This document shows, piece after piece, positions 12,550 through 23,700 of a stretch of DNA of 64,000 nt. A model generated the notes under the pieces. The model had not been told where the DNA came from and searched no databases. It worked only from the letters and a program-made list of their open reading frames with translations. How positions within the stretch are numbered: position 1 is the first letter of the stretch; every line of letters starts with the position of its first letter. The stretch spans positions 9,936,046 through 10,000,045 of the forward strand of contig NC_135775.1 in assembly GCF_028453695.1 (NCBI RefSeq), written 5' to 3'. The translations under genes were made by a program, and so were the position numbers. This DNA is from Augochlora pura (taxonomy: Eukaryota > Arthropoda > Insecta > Hymenoptera > Halictidae).

Positions 12550-13089
12550 AGTCTCGTGTGACTCTCGTACTTCAGTACCAGTCGAGCGATCACGAAGGAT
12601 GAGAGATACATGTTCATATTTAAAAAGGGCAGGGCACGATAGAGAGAGGAAGAGAGGGGGTGATGTTATCTGAATGGAAGGAGAGGTGGGATCAGCTTTA
12701 TTATAATTGTTAAGAGCGAGCGAGTGAAAGGGACTTGTATCGGCCGGTGAACAAAGTGGTGGGGCAGGATTGTGACGAGCCGGGTGCCTTCGCGTCGCTT
12801 GTGAACTCGTGCTCCTCGTAGTATACGGTAGTACGAAAAGATACTTCGTGCCGTGACGTCAGCACATGTTTCGATAGTGTCGTGGCGGATCGTTGATCGC
12901 GATCGAATTTTAATTCTGCGGTTACAGGTGTGATCGTGTTCAAATTGCACGCGTGTGTCTGCGCACGGTGGAACCAGTGTTCCGCGTATCCTCGAAAATC
13001 GTTGGTGATCGTAAAGTGCCCCGCGTGCAGCAGGTATATACATACATACGTAGTCGGCACGTCGACCGACCGCCATTATTGTTGTCAAG
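12550..13089 (+). promoter_or_regulatory. CpG-rich promoter / 5' UTR candidate
   Basis: Markedly more GC- and CpG-rich than its flanks and ends at a good ATG context. A TCAGT initiator match at 12572-12576 could mark the start, which would give a 5' UTR of about 515 nt. No TATA box at the right distance. Confidence 0.4.
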
Positions 13090-13119
13090 ATGGCGTCGAA
13101 AGGGAAGCTAGCAACCGAG
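13090..13119 (+). CDS. Candidate first coding exon (MASKGKLATE), gene unknown
   Basis: The ATG at 13090 has a favourable context (GTCAAGATGG). Ten codons, MASKGKLATE, end exactly at a donor, GAG|gtcagtaac, at 13120. Together with the CpG-rich leader this looks like the 5' exon of a gene with a long first intron. I recognise neither the peptide nor any downstream exon, so no function is given. The frame is too short to be convincing by coding statistics; a chance ATG plus donor is the alternative. Confidence 0.35.
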
Positions 13120-16100
13120 GTCAGTAACATTCATGACTTTCTTTTATTGTTGAACTTGTTCGATGCTGGTTCGATGACGACATGCGAGCAAGATGAACGA
13201 GCGTGACACGCCCGAATCAAGAGTACCCGCGCGATCACTTCGCACAATTGATCGTTTTGATCGATACGGCGATCGGCGATCGTGTCGCGCGCTTCGTACG
13301 ATGCTTAGCTCATGCGCGGCGTTCAGGAACGTCATATTGTCCGGTAAACCACGCCCTTGGGTTCTCGTTATCGACTCCCTTTATCGATCAGCTACTCCGT
13401 GTTACCTCACCGAAACCGAGGAACCGGGTAAATATTTGGAAACCCGTTACCTCAGGTGGAAAACCTGTTCCTGCATTCTGGTTTTCAAATAATGCTCCGG
13501 GAACCGTAACTGTTTAGATTCTCCGGTGAAAGTTATCTTCTCTCGACACTGTATCGGTGTCACTTAATCCTTCGATTTCCGTGTGTTATTTTGATTTTTG
13601 TAGAGGGTTCTGTTTATATTTGGTAAGCATAGATCGTCGATATTTGGAATCGAACATGACGAACGACCGGCTAAAGCGATCGTTGTGTTTAGTTGCTGCG
13701 AATAAACTGAAGAAAAAGCAAATTAGGTTAAAACGAATGAATGTGTCATAAAGGGATCGTCAGCCGGATAATTACATTTTTACTGGATGATTCTTCCTTC
13801 GTGGAACGTGAAACGTTTCATAACCATGAAATAATGCATTCAAGAGAAACACTAGACTGTTTCACAATATTATTCACGTCCTGTTTTATGTATGCCCGTT
13901 TGTTTTCCTGTGAAGAATCTAGTCTGATAACTATTAAATGTTATTCACATTTTGTGGATGTCTCTTGCATGAAAAAAAGATAGTCTAGCCTATTTTTATA
14001 TTCTATGGCTTTTAATTGCCTCGCAAGTTGTAACGCTATTTATTGTGAAATTCTTATATCCAGTCTCTAAATTCTAGAATAAACAGAGTATTTCGACACC
14101 GGCTGTTTGAATTTCAAAACATTTCGTCGTTTTAGAAACAGAAATACAACGGTCGGTTAAATTTTCATCAGAACAGCGAATTGAAAGTCTACATTTTCGA
14201 GTTACTTGATCCGAATAATGTTGCATATCACACGTAAAAATTGCTACTTCCCCACTTTTCAAAGTAACACCAGTGTTTTGAAATATGAGCGATTCGCTGA
14301 CGGAAATATGTGTAACGATAACGATCGCATTGCAAATTCATATGCAACATCTGCGCTTTTTTTAAGTCGGTATTGTTAATGTCTTATTTAACGATGGATG
14401 AAATATATTAACGATGAATAAAATACTATTCAAGTTTTAATCGTGCTCTTTTTTTGAAGGGTTCCAAATTTAATAATGATGGTGCTTCGGTTCTAATATG
14501 TTTACTAATTTCTATTTGTTTCTAGAATCTAAACTGCCATTTATTATCATTTTAGATTACTTATGCATATATTTGACATTGTTTTATCGGACAAGTATAA
14601 TCAGTTAGTTAAACTTCCGACATTGATAATATACACACTTTTGGAAATTTGTGGTGATAAACCGTGAGGTGTGCGATATATTTCTTTAAAAAGCAGAAAC
14701 TGGAGTTAAATCAGACAATCCACGATAAGGGCAACAGCGATAAGACAAGTATGATTACGTAAATCTGTGTCAAGGTCTGGTCAACATTTACGATCGCTAT
14801 CCCACAGGAAGAAGAGGAGCTGCAAACTGAGCAATTCTTAAGAAAAGTCTAGAAACCCCTTACCGTCTTCGTAGAGCAAGTTCAAGACCAATGTTCACAC
14901 TTATATATCCTTGAGCCTTATCGTTGTCCAGTGTCGACAACGACAATCAGTAAAACTAATTGAGCTACAAATGCACCGCGTTAAAAGTTAGTCCGAAACA
15001 TGTAAACTTAAACTCACGCTTTTGAATAAATTAGAATTTAAGATAGATTTTTGCGCTTATTCTTGAGATACACAACTTACACGTTCTTACCGAAATTTAT
15101 GCGATCTCTAACGATAGTATGTTTATCAATCTTATAAATACGTATTTCTAAGTAATTTTGCTAAGTACAATCAGGATTTCTTTTAACATTGATGTCTCTT
15201 TTCTTTTTTTATTATATTATTATTTTAAGGAGGTTTATTACACTTACATCCGTTGCACTATTAACAAGCACAACAGCTAAATATGCGTAATAGTTAGGTA
15301 ACAGTGAACAGTTTTATTTCGGTTACACTCAGAGAATATATTACGGAAACTAAAAGTGAAACTTGAAAATTGTACGAATAAGTAATTATTTGCTAATAGT
15401 TTATAATATATAGTTAATGTACAAGAAGAAGGGCGTTACACATTAACAATGGAGCCGTGTAGGGTGCATTCTGGGATTTCGTGAATAGATTTTATCGAAT
15501 TCGGTTGTGTCTTGGCCGAGTGCCACTCGTCGAACACGGAAACCGCTGCCTTATTTTTATGTATCACGAGGCATGACCTAAATTTTGGGAGGTCCACGAA
15601 CGGATCGTCCGCATAACAACGGCCATAATATAGAAAATTGGTACCCCCGACAGAGTCGACAATGCCGATTAGCTGTGCAAGCCGCCTTTGTCCCGGCGAC
15701 TCGACGAAAAATCGGTCTGGTTGCACACTGCACTTGCAGCGCGCGTTTGTTCGGATTGTTGGAAATACATATTGTACACGCGTCCGCGATTACTTGCCCG
15801 GCGATCGTGACTATTTTGACGAAGGACGTTGACCCCGACCGATAATGACCGTTTCATACCGTTGCACGGAATGGCGTGCTGCATTTTTCCGCTTTTTGAT
15901 CCCCGCGTCGCCGTTGCCCACTCGTTTTCAAACGTTTCCGTTATCTGCAAGCATCGATCATATCAGTGGGACAATATCGGGCTACGTTTCTACCTAAATA
16001 AATCGCTGTAAATCACCGTTCGACGTGAAACAAACTCTTTTTCTTTAAACAGTGTTAAAAATATTTATTTTTTTTGTCGGCAAATCAGCTAAACTAATGG

Positions 16101-19100
16101 TTTATTACTTTTCTTATTGTTTGAAGTTCGTATGAACCAAATTTTAGCGGTGCATATTTAACTGAATTTAGTTTAAGAGTGTCAAAGCATTTTTTTGCTA
16201 TTGCAAATACTATTCTATGATAAACAGTTTATTATAACGTAGATTTCGTCATTATAATCATGCAGTATTACTAACAGTGAACAAACTGTTGTTTTTATGA
16301 GTAATTCAGAACTTTTAAATGTTTACAATTTGAAGTTTTCTAAAATTCACATAAAAAACGGAATATATTGTTAATATTACAAAAATTCCATGTTAATTTT
16401 TAGGATAATGAACTTTCATATACAATTCTGGCTTTCCAAAGTAGCCCGCAACAATACAATTTTGCGCAAACGTTCTCATGCCAGTTAAAACAAATGGTCT
16501 GGTAATTAGAATGTCGGTAACCCGAGAGTTTGAATAATCAATATCCTGCTGTCGTTTGCAGTCCGGCCACAAAATATTCTATGAATAGTAAATTGAGAAT
16601 TCGCGTAAATGGCACTGTTGAATGCGAATGTTAATTATTTTTTTTTGCGGGAATAGCTTGACTAAGGGAGTTCTCGAGTTGTTGGTTTGAAGATTCGTTT
16701 CAGCCGATGACCGCAAGATGGCAGACGTTGGACAGCATAAGAGCGACAAGCGTTTGAATTCTAACACGCTGTCGCGGTGCGCGCCACCGGGCCCGACGGT
16801 TCTCTTTTCTCTTTTTTTCCTCGCTCCTCCGTCATCCCTCTTTGTCAATCCCGTCTCACCTTCGACGCTAATTTGAACGATACGGTTCGTGCTTATTATC
16901 GCTAAATTAGCCATTATGTCGTTATTTTAACGAGTCGATGTGTGTCAGGGGGCCGTGCACACGCTTCTTCCACTCTGTTCCACTGTATTTCCTCGTCCAA
17001 TTTCTCTGCACCACGATTCGACAACATTATGCTGGGCAGATTGTCTCCTCTCCGACATAATTCTGTTTTTTAGTCAGCTTCCACATTCACGGATTTAATC
17101 AGTCAATTTTCATTTGTTATCAGCATAGTCTCTCTGGCACTTTGGATCCTCTACATTCTATAATACTTGTACATATCATTAATAAAATTTTAGTGACGTT
17201 TATTTTACTATATGTACTGAAATAGTTGAAAAATAATGAATATTAAAGAACAGAATAAAGCCGAGTATAAATAGGTATAAAGAAGTGGAGATAAAGTTAT
17301 AAAACCAAAGATGTTGTAATGGAATATTATATTAAATCAGAATAATGTAGGTGTATGATAGTTTCATGTGTCTGTCTATTTCGTTATCACAATAATTAGA
17401 ACGATTCGTTTTGAACAAATGGATCTGACCAATAAAGCAGTCACGCAACATTTACAAATGTCCATTCTCACGTTCATAAATTAATTGGTCTACTAATGCC
17501 AATAAAGACAAACAAGGTTTCTACTTTAGTCGAAGCACGACGATTCCAGCTTTTTCATGGAAAAAACGATAAAACTACGATCTGACGGCAATTGTAACAC
17601 TTCTCTTTTACTGTTTGTTGCAGCACTATTTCGCTAGAGTTATTTTCGCCCCTCCGTCGACGTTCCTGTATCAGAATGTATCAACTTTCAGTTTTTATTC
17701 GATCAGCGTCGATTTTACTAGCTGCACAGATGGGTGTCGGTCTAGGCTTGTACTCGTCAATGGTATCTGTTTTGAACAGGCTTCTTTTCGGATTCGAGTG
17801 CCATCGTAAAACACTATTTCCGTCTTATGACAGTCTGAGAAGTATTATAGAAGCCGGGATCGATCACGGTGCCCGGTTCAGGCACCGCTGGAAATTGCAT
17901 CGGCCAGATAAAATATAAATTTTCCACGTACAGGAGGTGCACGTGATTTTCCAGCGTGTTTGCCGCCGCGATAGAGTCGGGCGAACATGGTGGTTTCCGG
18001 CGACCCAGTGTCGCATCTTGATGGCACTTTCTGCCCGATTTAAGTTCAATTTTCTTTCATTTATAATGAAACGCGGTCATACACGGTGCATTCGGTTTTC
18101 TGGAAAATTGAGACCGACTCGACCAGATCTGAATGAACGAAAAACTTGTTTGCGTGACCAAATCATTTAAAGTGGTACAGACAAAAAACCTTCATTAATA
18201 TTAGAACTATCTGATGTAATATTGTTTGATAATAATGACAAGACTTATTTGAACTGGCATATTTATTGTGATTTTTCGTTATAAAATATTAAACCGCATT
18301 TTCTGTCATATTTTCTATATTTTTCGAACTTCCATATTATGTATATATTTTCGTCACATATTGAAACAGATTATATATATATATAGTTTCTTTTTGTATA
18401 AATGAATACTTTCTAATTTGTACAAATAAAGATTACGCTCCAAGTCTACCTTACTCTTCCCTCTATGTATTTGGAAGAATGCGGCTTCCGGTATCGCCAG
18501 TGAAATATGCAATAATAGTAGTGCTAGCGATAAAGAGACCAGTTCTTTTGAACTTTGGCAACGCATATACATATCTGATACGACTTGTGTACGTGAAGCA
18601 GGATTCGCCGATGTAAACACGTCCCGCAGGAAACGTGGCTGGTTTTATTGGACGTAGAATCCCCGACAGTGGTCTCCCAAGGATACGAGGGATGGCCCGT
18701 ATCGAGGATATCCGAGATCCGAGGTCAGACCCGTGACAGTGAAGAGGCTAGATTCGTCTCGCGAGATCTGGCTCGATCCAGCTGTTTTAATGGCGGACTT
18801 CCGCGAGACGACGTGAACACCGGAGGGTCAGCCCACGCGGCCAGGGACCATAATTCCTGGGAAGGAAACCCCCGGGCCCTCTACATTGGCCCTTTTAAAG
18901 TTCTTTACCGTCTAATTCGCTCTCACATCCGTGCTCCTCTCCTTAATTATTTAAATGCTGTGGTCGTGATGATCATTTTTTCTCCTCCATGTGAATTCGA
19001 TAATGGCCCATGGTTGCGGGATTTCAACCTGAAATCGCACAGATTCGACAGCATTAGAAATTGTATTCGCTGCTAAAAAATTAATAAGAAATTAACGCGT

Positions 19101-19123
19101 CCGCTATCAACGTTACTAACTTA
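13120..19123. other. Non-coding stretch, possibly intron
   Basis: Mostly AT-rich. A GC-richer patch at about 15440-16010 has overlapping open frames on both strands, none with a known domain. A strong polypyrimidine/acceptor (tgtttgttgcag) ends near 17624, but the following frames are unrecognised. A short (TA)n tract lies at 18371-18385. Confidence 0.4.
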
Positions 19124-19216
19124 CGCTCCCAAAGAAGAAGATAGCACACGTGTGTCATCTTTAATTTCTCGCGTTATAATTATGGTACAGGAAATGTGCC
19201 AATGATAAAAAAAGAC
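19124..19216 (+). repeat. Left terminal inverted repeat of the Tc1-type element
   Basis: Pairs with 20510-20602. It contains its own small palindrome around GCACACGTGTG, which could fold or serve as a transposase-binding site. Confidence 0.9.
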
Positions 19217-19424
19217 TACCTTCTACCAATATTTAAACATTACCTATATTGGAATTTCTACGAGGTATTCTCTTACGAAGAATGGAAACACACAAATAGA
19301 CAGAGACAAAATGATAGCAAAATCATATCTTGATTTTCTTCAATATGTCGCGAGTTTTAAGGAAGTTAAAGTGGTCAGTCGGTGTTCAGTGTTTCTTGAT
19401 ACTGGTATCTGTCGCATTTCGTGA

Positions 19425-20425
19425 CGGGTCGTGGTAAAAGATTATCTAACAGTGGCCATAAACGCGAGTCTTATTTTAAGAAAACGGAGAATAACGATTA
19501 CAGAAATTGCTAAAAAACATTGGTCGAAGCAGAGAAGCTGTATATAACGTATTAAAATATGTCGATAACTACGGTAAAAGGAAAAGCACTGGAAGGCCAG
19601 CAACCCTATCGCACCGTGACACAACTGTAACATACTTCGCGTTGCATCTAATTCTTGTGCTACAGCAAGAGAAATCGCTTGCAAAGCTGATGTACAAACT
19701 AATATTCAACATGTTCGACGTGTGCTGCAAATAAGTAATATTATGAGTTGATTAAGAATAAAAGCCAAGCCATGATTAACAAAGAGGCATAAGGAAGCAC
19801 GCCTTGAATTTGCGAAGAAACATATACACTGGAGGAAAACCTGGAGGAATATATAATCTTTACAGATGAAAAACGGTTTTGTCTGGATGGTCCAGATAAT
19901 AGTGCATACTATTATTATGACATTCGAAGAGGACAATTAACAAGAATTAGACGACAAACGAAAGGAGGTAGAATAATGATTTGAGGCGGCATAGGTTACA
20001 AAGAAAAAACGGATATCAATTTTATACAAGGAAAAATGAATAGTGCAAGTTATTTAAGAATAATAAAAAACCAAATTGATAAGTATGCACGATGCATTGC
20101 AGGTACAAAATTTGTGTTCCAGCAAGATAATGCTGCCGTCCACACGGCAAACATTATTCATGAATATTTTTCAAAAGAGATAATTCCTGTATTCGAATGG
20201 CCGGCGAGCTCCACGAACTTAAATATCATTGAGAATTGTTGGGGATTATTATCAAGAGCTGTATACGCAGAAGGTAGACAATTTGAAAATTTAAATGAGT
20301 TAAAAATCAGTATTAAAGAGGAATGGAAAAATTTATCACAATCTTCAATTAAAATATTATATAAATCCTTACTAAAAAGAATGATAGAAGTAATTGAGAA
20401 CCACGGAGGTTCCACACATTATTAA
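19425..20425 (+). pseudogene. Broken Tc1-like transposase (DD34E)
   Basis: Cut-and-paste transposase remnant. The N-terminal helix-turn-helix region is visible in pieces: RGKRLSNSG, then RITITEIAK, then NIGRSREAVYNVLKY and GRPATLSHRD, a GRP linker typical of the family. They lie in different frames, one break falling in the A6 run at 19512-19517. Later NILRVASNSCATAREIACKA continues in a third frame, with stops near 19750-19790 and another frame change near 19850. The catalytic core is recognisable: FTDEKRF (first Asp codon 19865-19867), FQQDNAAVH (second Asp 20126-20128) and NIIENCWG (Glu 20231-20233), with 34 residues between the last two. A TGA at 19982-19984 interrupts the core where the family usually has Trp. 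The last 129 codons (20036-20425) are open. Not functional. Confidence 0.88.
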
Positions 20426-20509
20426 ACACAGGTACAGTTATATCAATTTCATATTTGTTTATTTTAAATTTATATAATATGGAATATTTTTCAGATGCGC
20501 TATCATTTT

Positions 20510-20602
20510 GTCTTTCTATATCATTGGCACATTTTCTGTACCATAATTATAATGCGAGAAATTAAAGATAGCACGCGTGTGCTATCTTTTTCTTTGGGAG
20601 TG
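20510..20602 (-). repeat. Right terminal inverted repeat of the Tc1-type element
   Basis: Reverse complement matches 19124-19216. Followed by the TA duplicate at 20603-20604. Confidence 0.9.
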
Positions 20603-21901
20603 TATATAGTTCTATTTATAAAATATGATAAATAAATGGTCAGAGAGAAGCTATAAATTCTCTAGATATCATGCTAAGTTTTACAATTTTAGCACGATTT
20701 TGTTTTACAAGCTTGTGACGACGGTGGCGAACGTATTAACGTTTGTTCAACTCGTTTGACAATGAGAACCTTTCTCTTTGCATTTAAAAGTTATATTATC
20801 ACGCTTGAAGTAATAACAAAAATCAATTTTTATTTCTGGTTTATTTATTTTGACAAAATATTTTGTGAAGTACTTAGACAATATATTAATCGAATACCTT
20901 CAATGTAAAAGGAACTAATTAGATAGACTGAAATAATTATTTCGCGATACGCCATTCGTTCTTAATAATATCCCTGATAGAATGAGATAATTTTTGTTTT
21001 TTTCCTACTTCTTTGTTTACTTTCACTCTTACTCTTTGACGAAAGATGATTCTAATTTTGATTCAACTTAGAAAAAAATAAATAATATTCATTTATCATA
21101 GATCATGTTTGAAATCACTATCACGATTCTGACCTGTTGTTATAGTGCAACGGATTGATGTCAGGTTCCTACGAAAAATCTCCATCTCGAATCAGACAGC
21201 TCAAAGTACGGCAACGTCGACCGTTTCGTGGATCGTTTAGAATAAGTATCACTTCAGATGTTAGATGACTCGGTACAAAGAGAAGATGTCAAGGCAAATT
21301 GGAACGCGATCGTGGGAAACAAATAGAAGGAACTTTTCGGTGCTTAAATGTCTGAAACGTGCAGCGCACAGTTCGCGCTCGATTTATCTTTGTCCGACGT
21401 GGAAATGGTATTTGTCTTTCAGAAGCGGAAATATGACTGGAATAAGATTGATCGTGAAGGGTGTTTCGAACCGAAGGGATTGCAATGGACACGTAATAAA
21501 TAAAATTAAGGAAACACAGTCGAACGAAAACGATTGCTGAATAAACCATGAAAATAGTTTGTCGCATCGGTGTATAGTGGTTCGGGAATTCGCTTTCTGC
21601 GGCTTAAATTATTTTAGCGTTGTTTTAAGGTTTCAGGTTATAGTATAGTAGGTCTTTGAACCTCTACTTTTGTTAGGAATATTCAAGCGTTCCGCATGCA
21701 GCGATATCCAAATCATAAAATAACGTCCAACGTCTACTTTTAAAGATCTGTATATAATTAACACTAGATTGCCTAAGCAAGTCATTTTGACTGCTTTTCA
21801 ATTTCAATTAGAAAAATAATTATGTAAATAATGACACAGCTTCTTATAATTTTGTGACTTTTTCTACAACATATAAATGCGTTTATTAATCATTGTTGTT
21901 G

Positions 21902-21913
21902 CCCCCCCCCCCC
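21902..21913. repeat. Poly-C tract
   Basis: Twelve consecutive C in an AT-rich setting. Confidence 0.9.
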
Positions 21914-22797
21914 TCCGTCATTTCCGGTATATATATGTGTGTTATACCTATATTACCGAAAAGCAGTCATTTTCCCGTTTTCAAGCTCCCGTCTTTCTAG
22001 TGTTAAAAACCGTAACAAACAGTGCATAAAATTTACGTGCCCTCTTAGCTATTACAAAAGTAAACTTTTGTAAACATTCTTTTATAAGACTTGTTAAAAA
22101 CCTAACATTCTAACTACATTGGATAAAACATACGATAAATAAACACGCATAAACAGTGGAAATGTAAGCGCTATATAAAAGTTATATCAAAAGTTTGGAT
22201 TTCAATATCTTGTAACGCGTGATTAAAACAATTCACGTTAATCTCAATTTCATATTTTTGCCTTTATAACACTGCGTCCAATCAGAGAGTTGCGCGAGAC
22301 TATCAATATTCTGGATTTCGAAGTTACAAGGAAATGCGTAGGAAATACGTAGGAACTAAAGTTTTGTTCAAATATAAAAGTTGGAGAGAATTGAATTATG
22401 ATGACAAATCATTGTTTCCTAGACGACTATGCAGTGGCTCGGGTCTTTTTTTCAGAAGGAAGACTGCTAGGAGCGCGAGGAGGGAGAATGAACTGAATTA
22501 TTAAGCATTGTACAAGGCTCGGGCACGAGGTTCTATGGCACCGGTAATGTGTATAAAATACCCCGGAAGAATGGGAGCGGGTAGATTAAGCAGAATCTTG
22601 CGGTTGCCCATTCACAACGCCCACGTAATTCGAAGACCGAGGAATCCTGGCCTCGCTAACGATTCTTTCGTCACGTGCCAGGCAGCGGAATATCTGGTTG
22701 CGGCTCTTGTTATCCGTGTGTCGACAGGAACAATATTCCCGCTCGATACCTTGGCCAAAGATAAAGGCATATCCACCGATGAAATTACGTAACAAGA

Positions 22798-22844
22798 CGC
22801 GCACGCGAAAGCGAGCACGCGTAGTGAACGCTCGCGTGCGCGCG
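22798..22844. repeat. GC-rich imperfect hairpin
   Basis: CGCGCACGCGAAAGCG pairs with CGCTCGCGTGCGCG (two bases unpaired) around a loop of about 16 nt. It runs into alternating CG/TG (CGTGCGCGCGCGC), a potential Z-DNA former. Confidence 0.6.
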
Positions 22845-23568
22845 CGCACATCTTAATAGGTTTAACTTTCATTAAGAGCCCCTCGAAAATCATCGGCGGC
22901 CTCCGCGCCTCGAGACCGCCACTGTCTTCATTTTGAAAAATCCCAAGGTAGGCCGGACCGGGTTTTGGACACTGTTCAAACTCGCCCAACTGCCGCAGAA
23001 ACTTCGGAAACGCGGGATTCTGTTTTCTTTCAAACTTTGTCGGTTTGATGGCCGATATCGACACAAACTTCAGACTATGTTCTCTTTGGTCACTTTTATT
23101 CGAGAAGCTGTAGCTTGAACGAAGATATTTTTTAGCTGCGACGAACACTGATCCTATCAAGATCTGAAAGTAACGTACGTTGCTTTATAACGACGAAGAA
23201 CCGGAATTTATTTAGACCTTTCATCATTTCCCTTCGATTGTTTTTTTTTATGTAAGTGCTTTTAGTATTTGTGCAAATTTAAACGAAGAAGTGCGTAATA
23301 GATTATTTTGCCCGGCTTCGTAGGAGTAGTGTTAAGGCATAATTTTTGGAAATAATCAGTTTCTATTGCAATATTGCATTATATTAAAACCATTCAGTAT
23401 TTGTACTTACACCCAATTCGTATTATGAGTCATGTATGATCATGGCAGACCAAATTTTTCATAAATAATACCAGTTGAACAATATAGATCTGATCCGAAT
23501 CATTGCTATATAAAATTCACATTTTTATTTTGTTGAAGGTTTTGGGGAACCTCGGCCTGGTGAAATGT

Positions 23569-23700
23569 TAGAGTTGGATAGTATGGATATTATTCGAATA
23601 AAGTTTTATTTCTATAAAGTCTTCGAATCAAATTGTATACAATACGTTTCGAATAAATTCTTCGGACAAAATGTTATTTGAATCATATATCAAACTCTGC
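23569..23700. repeat. TTCGAATAA fold-back element, copy A
   Basis: A 132-bp block with inverted ends: left AGAGTTGGATAGTAT then GGATATTATTCGAATAA; right, read in reverse complement, AGAGTTTGATATATG then ATTCAAATAA. The inside contains further TTCGAAT units. Confidence 0.6.

Larger units (their letters stand above)
19124..20602 (+). mobile_element. Tc1/mariner-type DNA transposon, degenerate
   Basis: A 1479-bp element flanked on both sides by TA, the target-site duplication of this superfamily. The ends are 93-bp inverted repeats (19124-19216 and 20510-20602) starting CRCTCCCAAAG, with roughly nine mismatches. A second inverted match (ATAGA..AGACAAAATGATAGC) lies inside the left end at 19296-19319 and directly adjoins the right inverted repeat, so the left subterminal region is longer by about 80 bp. 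The interior encodes a broken DD34E transposase. The element is non-autonomous as it stands. Confidence 0.9.
20605..23568. other. Non-coding stretch right of the transposon
   Basis: AT-rich to about 22.4 kb, then a GC-richer patch at 22500-23060. A 182-codon frame on the minus strand (22612-23160) overlaps this patch but shows no domain and is opposed by open frames on the other strand. A run of 12 C lies at 21902-21913. Confidence 0.4.

Noticed and set aside
15436..15950. Overlapping frames on both strands in a GC-richer patch
   Set aside because: No conserved domain recognised and no splice pattern favouring one frame.
18648..19076. 142-codon open frame
   Set aside because: No domain and no fitting splice sites; runs from GC-rich to AT-rich sequence without a coding signature.
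22612..23160. 182-codon open frame on the minus strand
   Set aside because: No recognisable motif, opposed by open frames on the other strand, and confined to a GC-rich patch.
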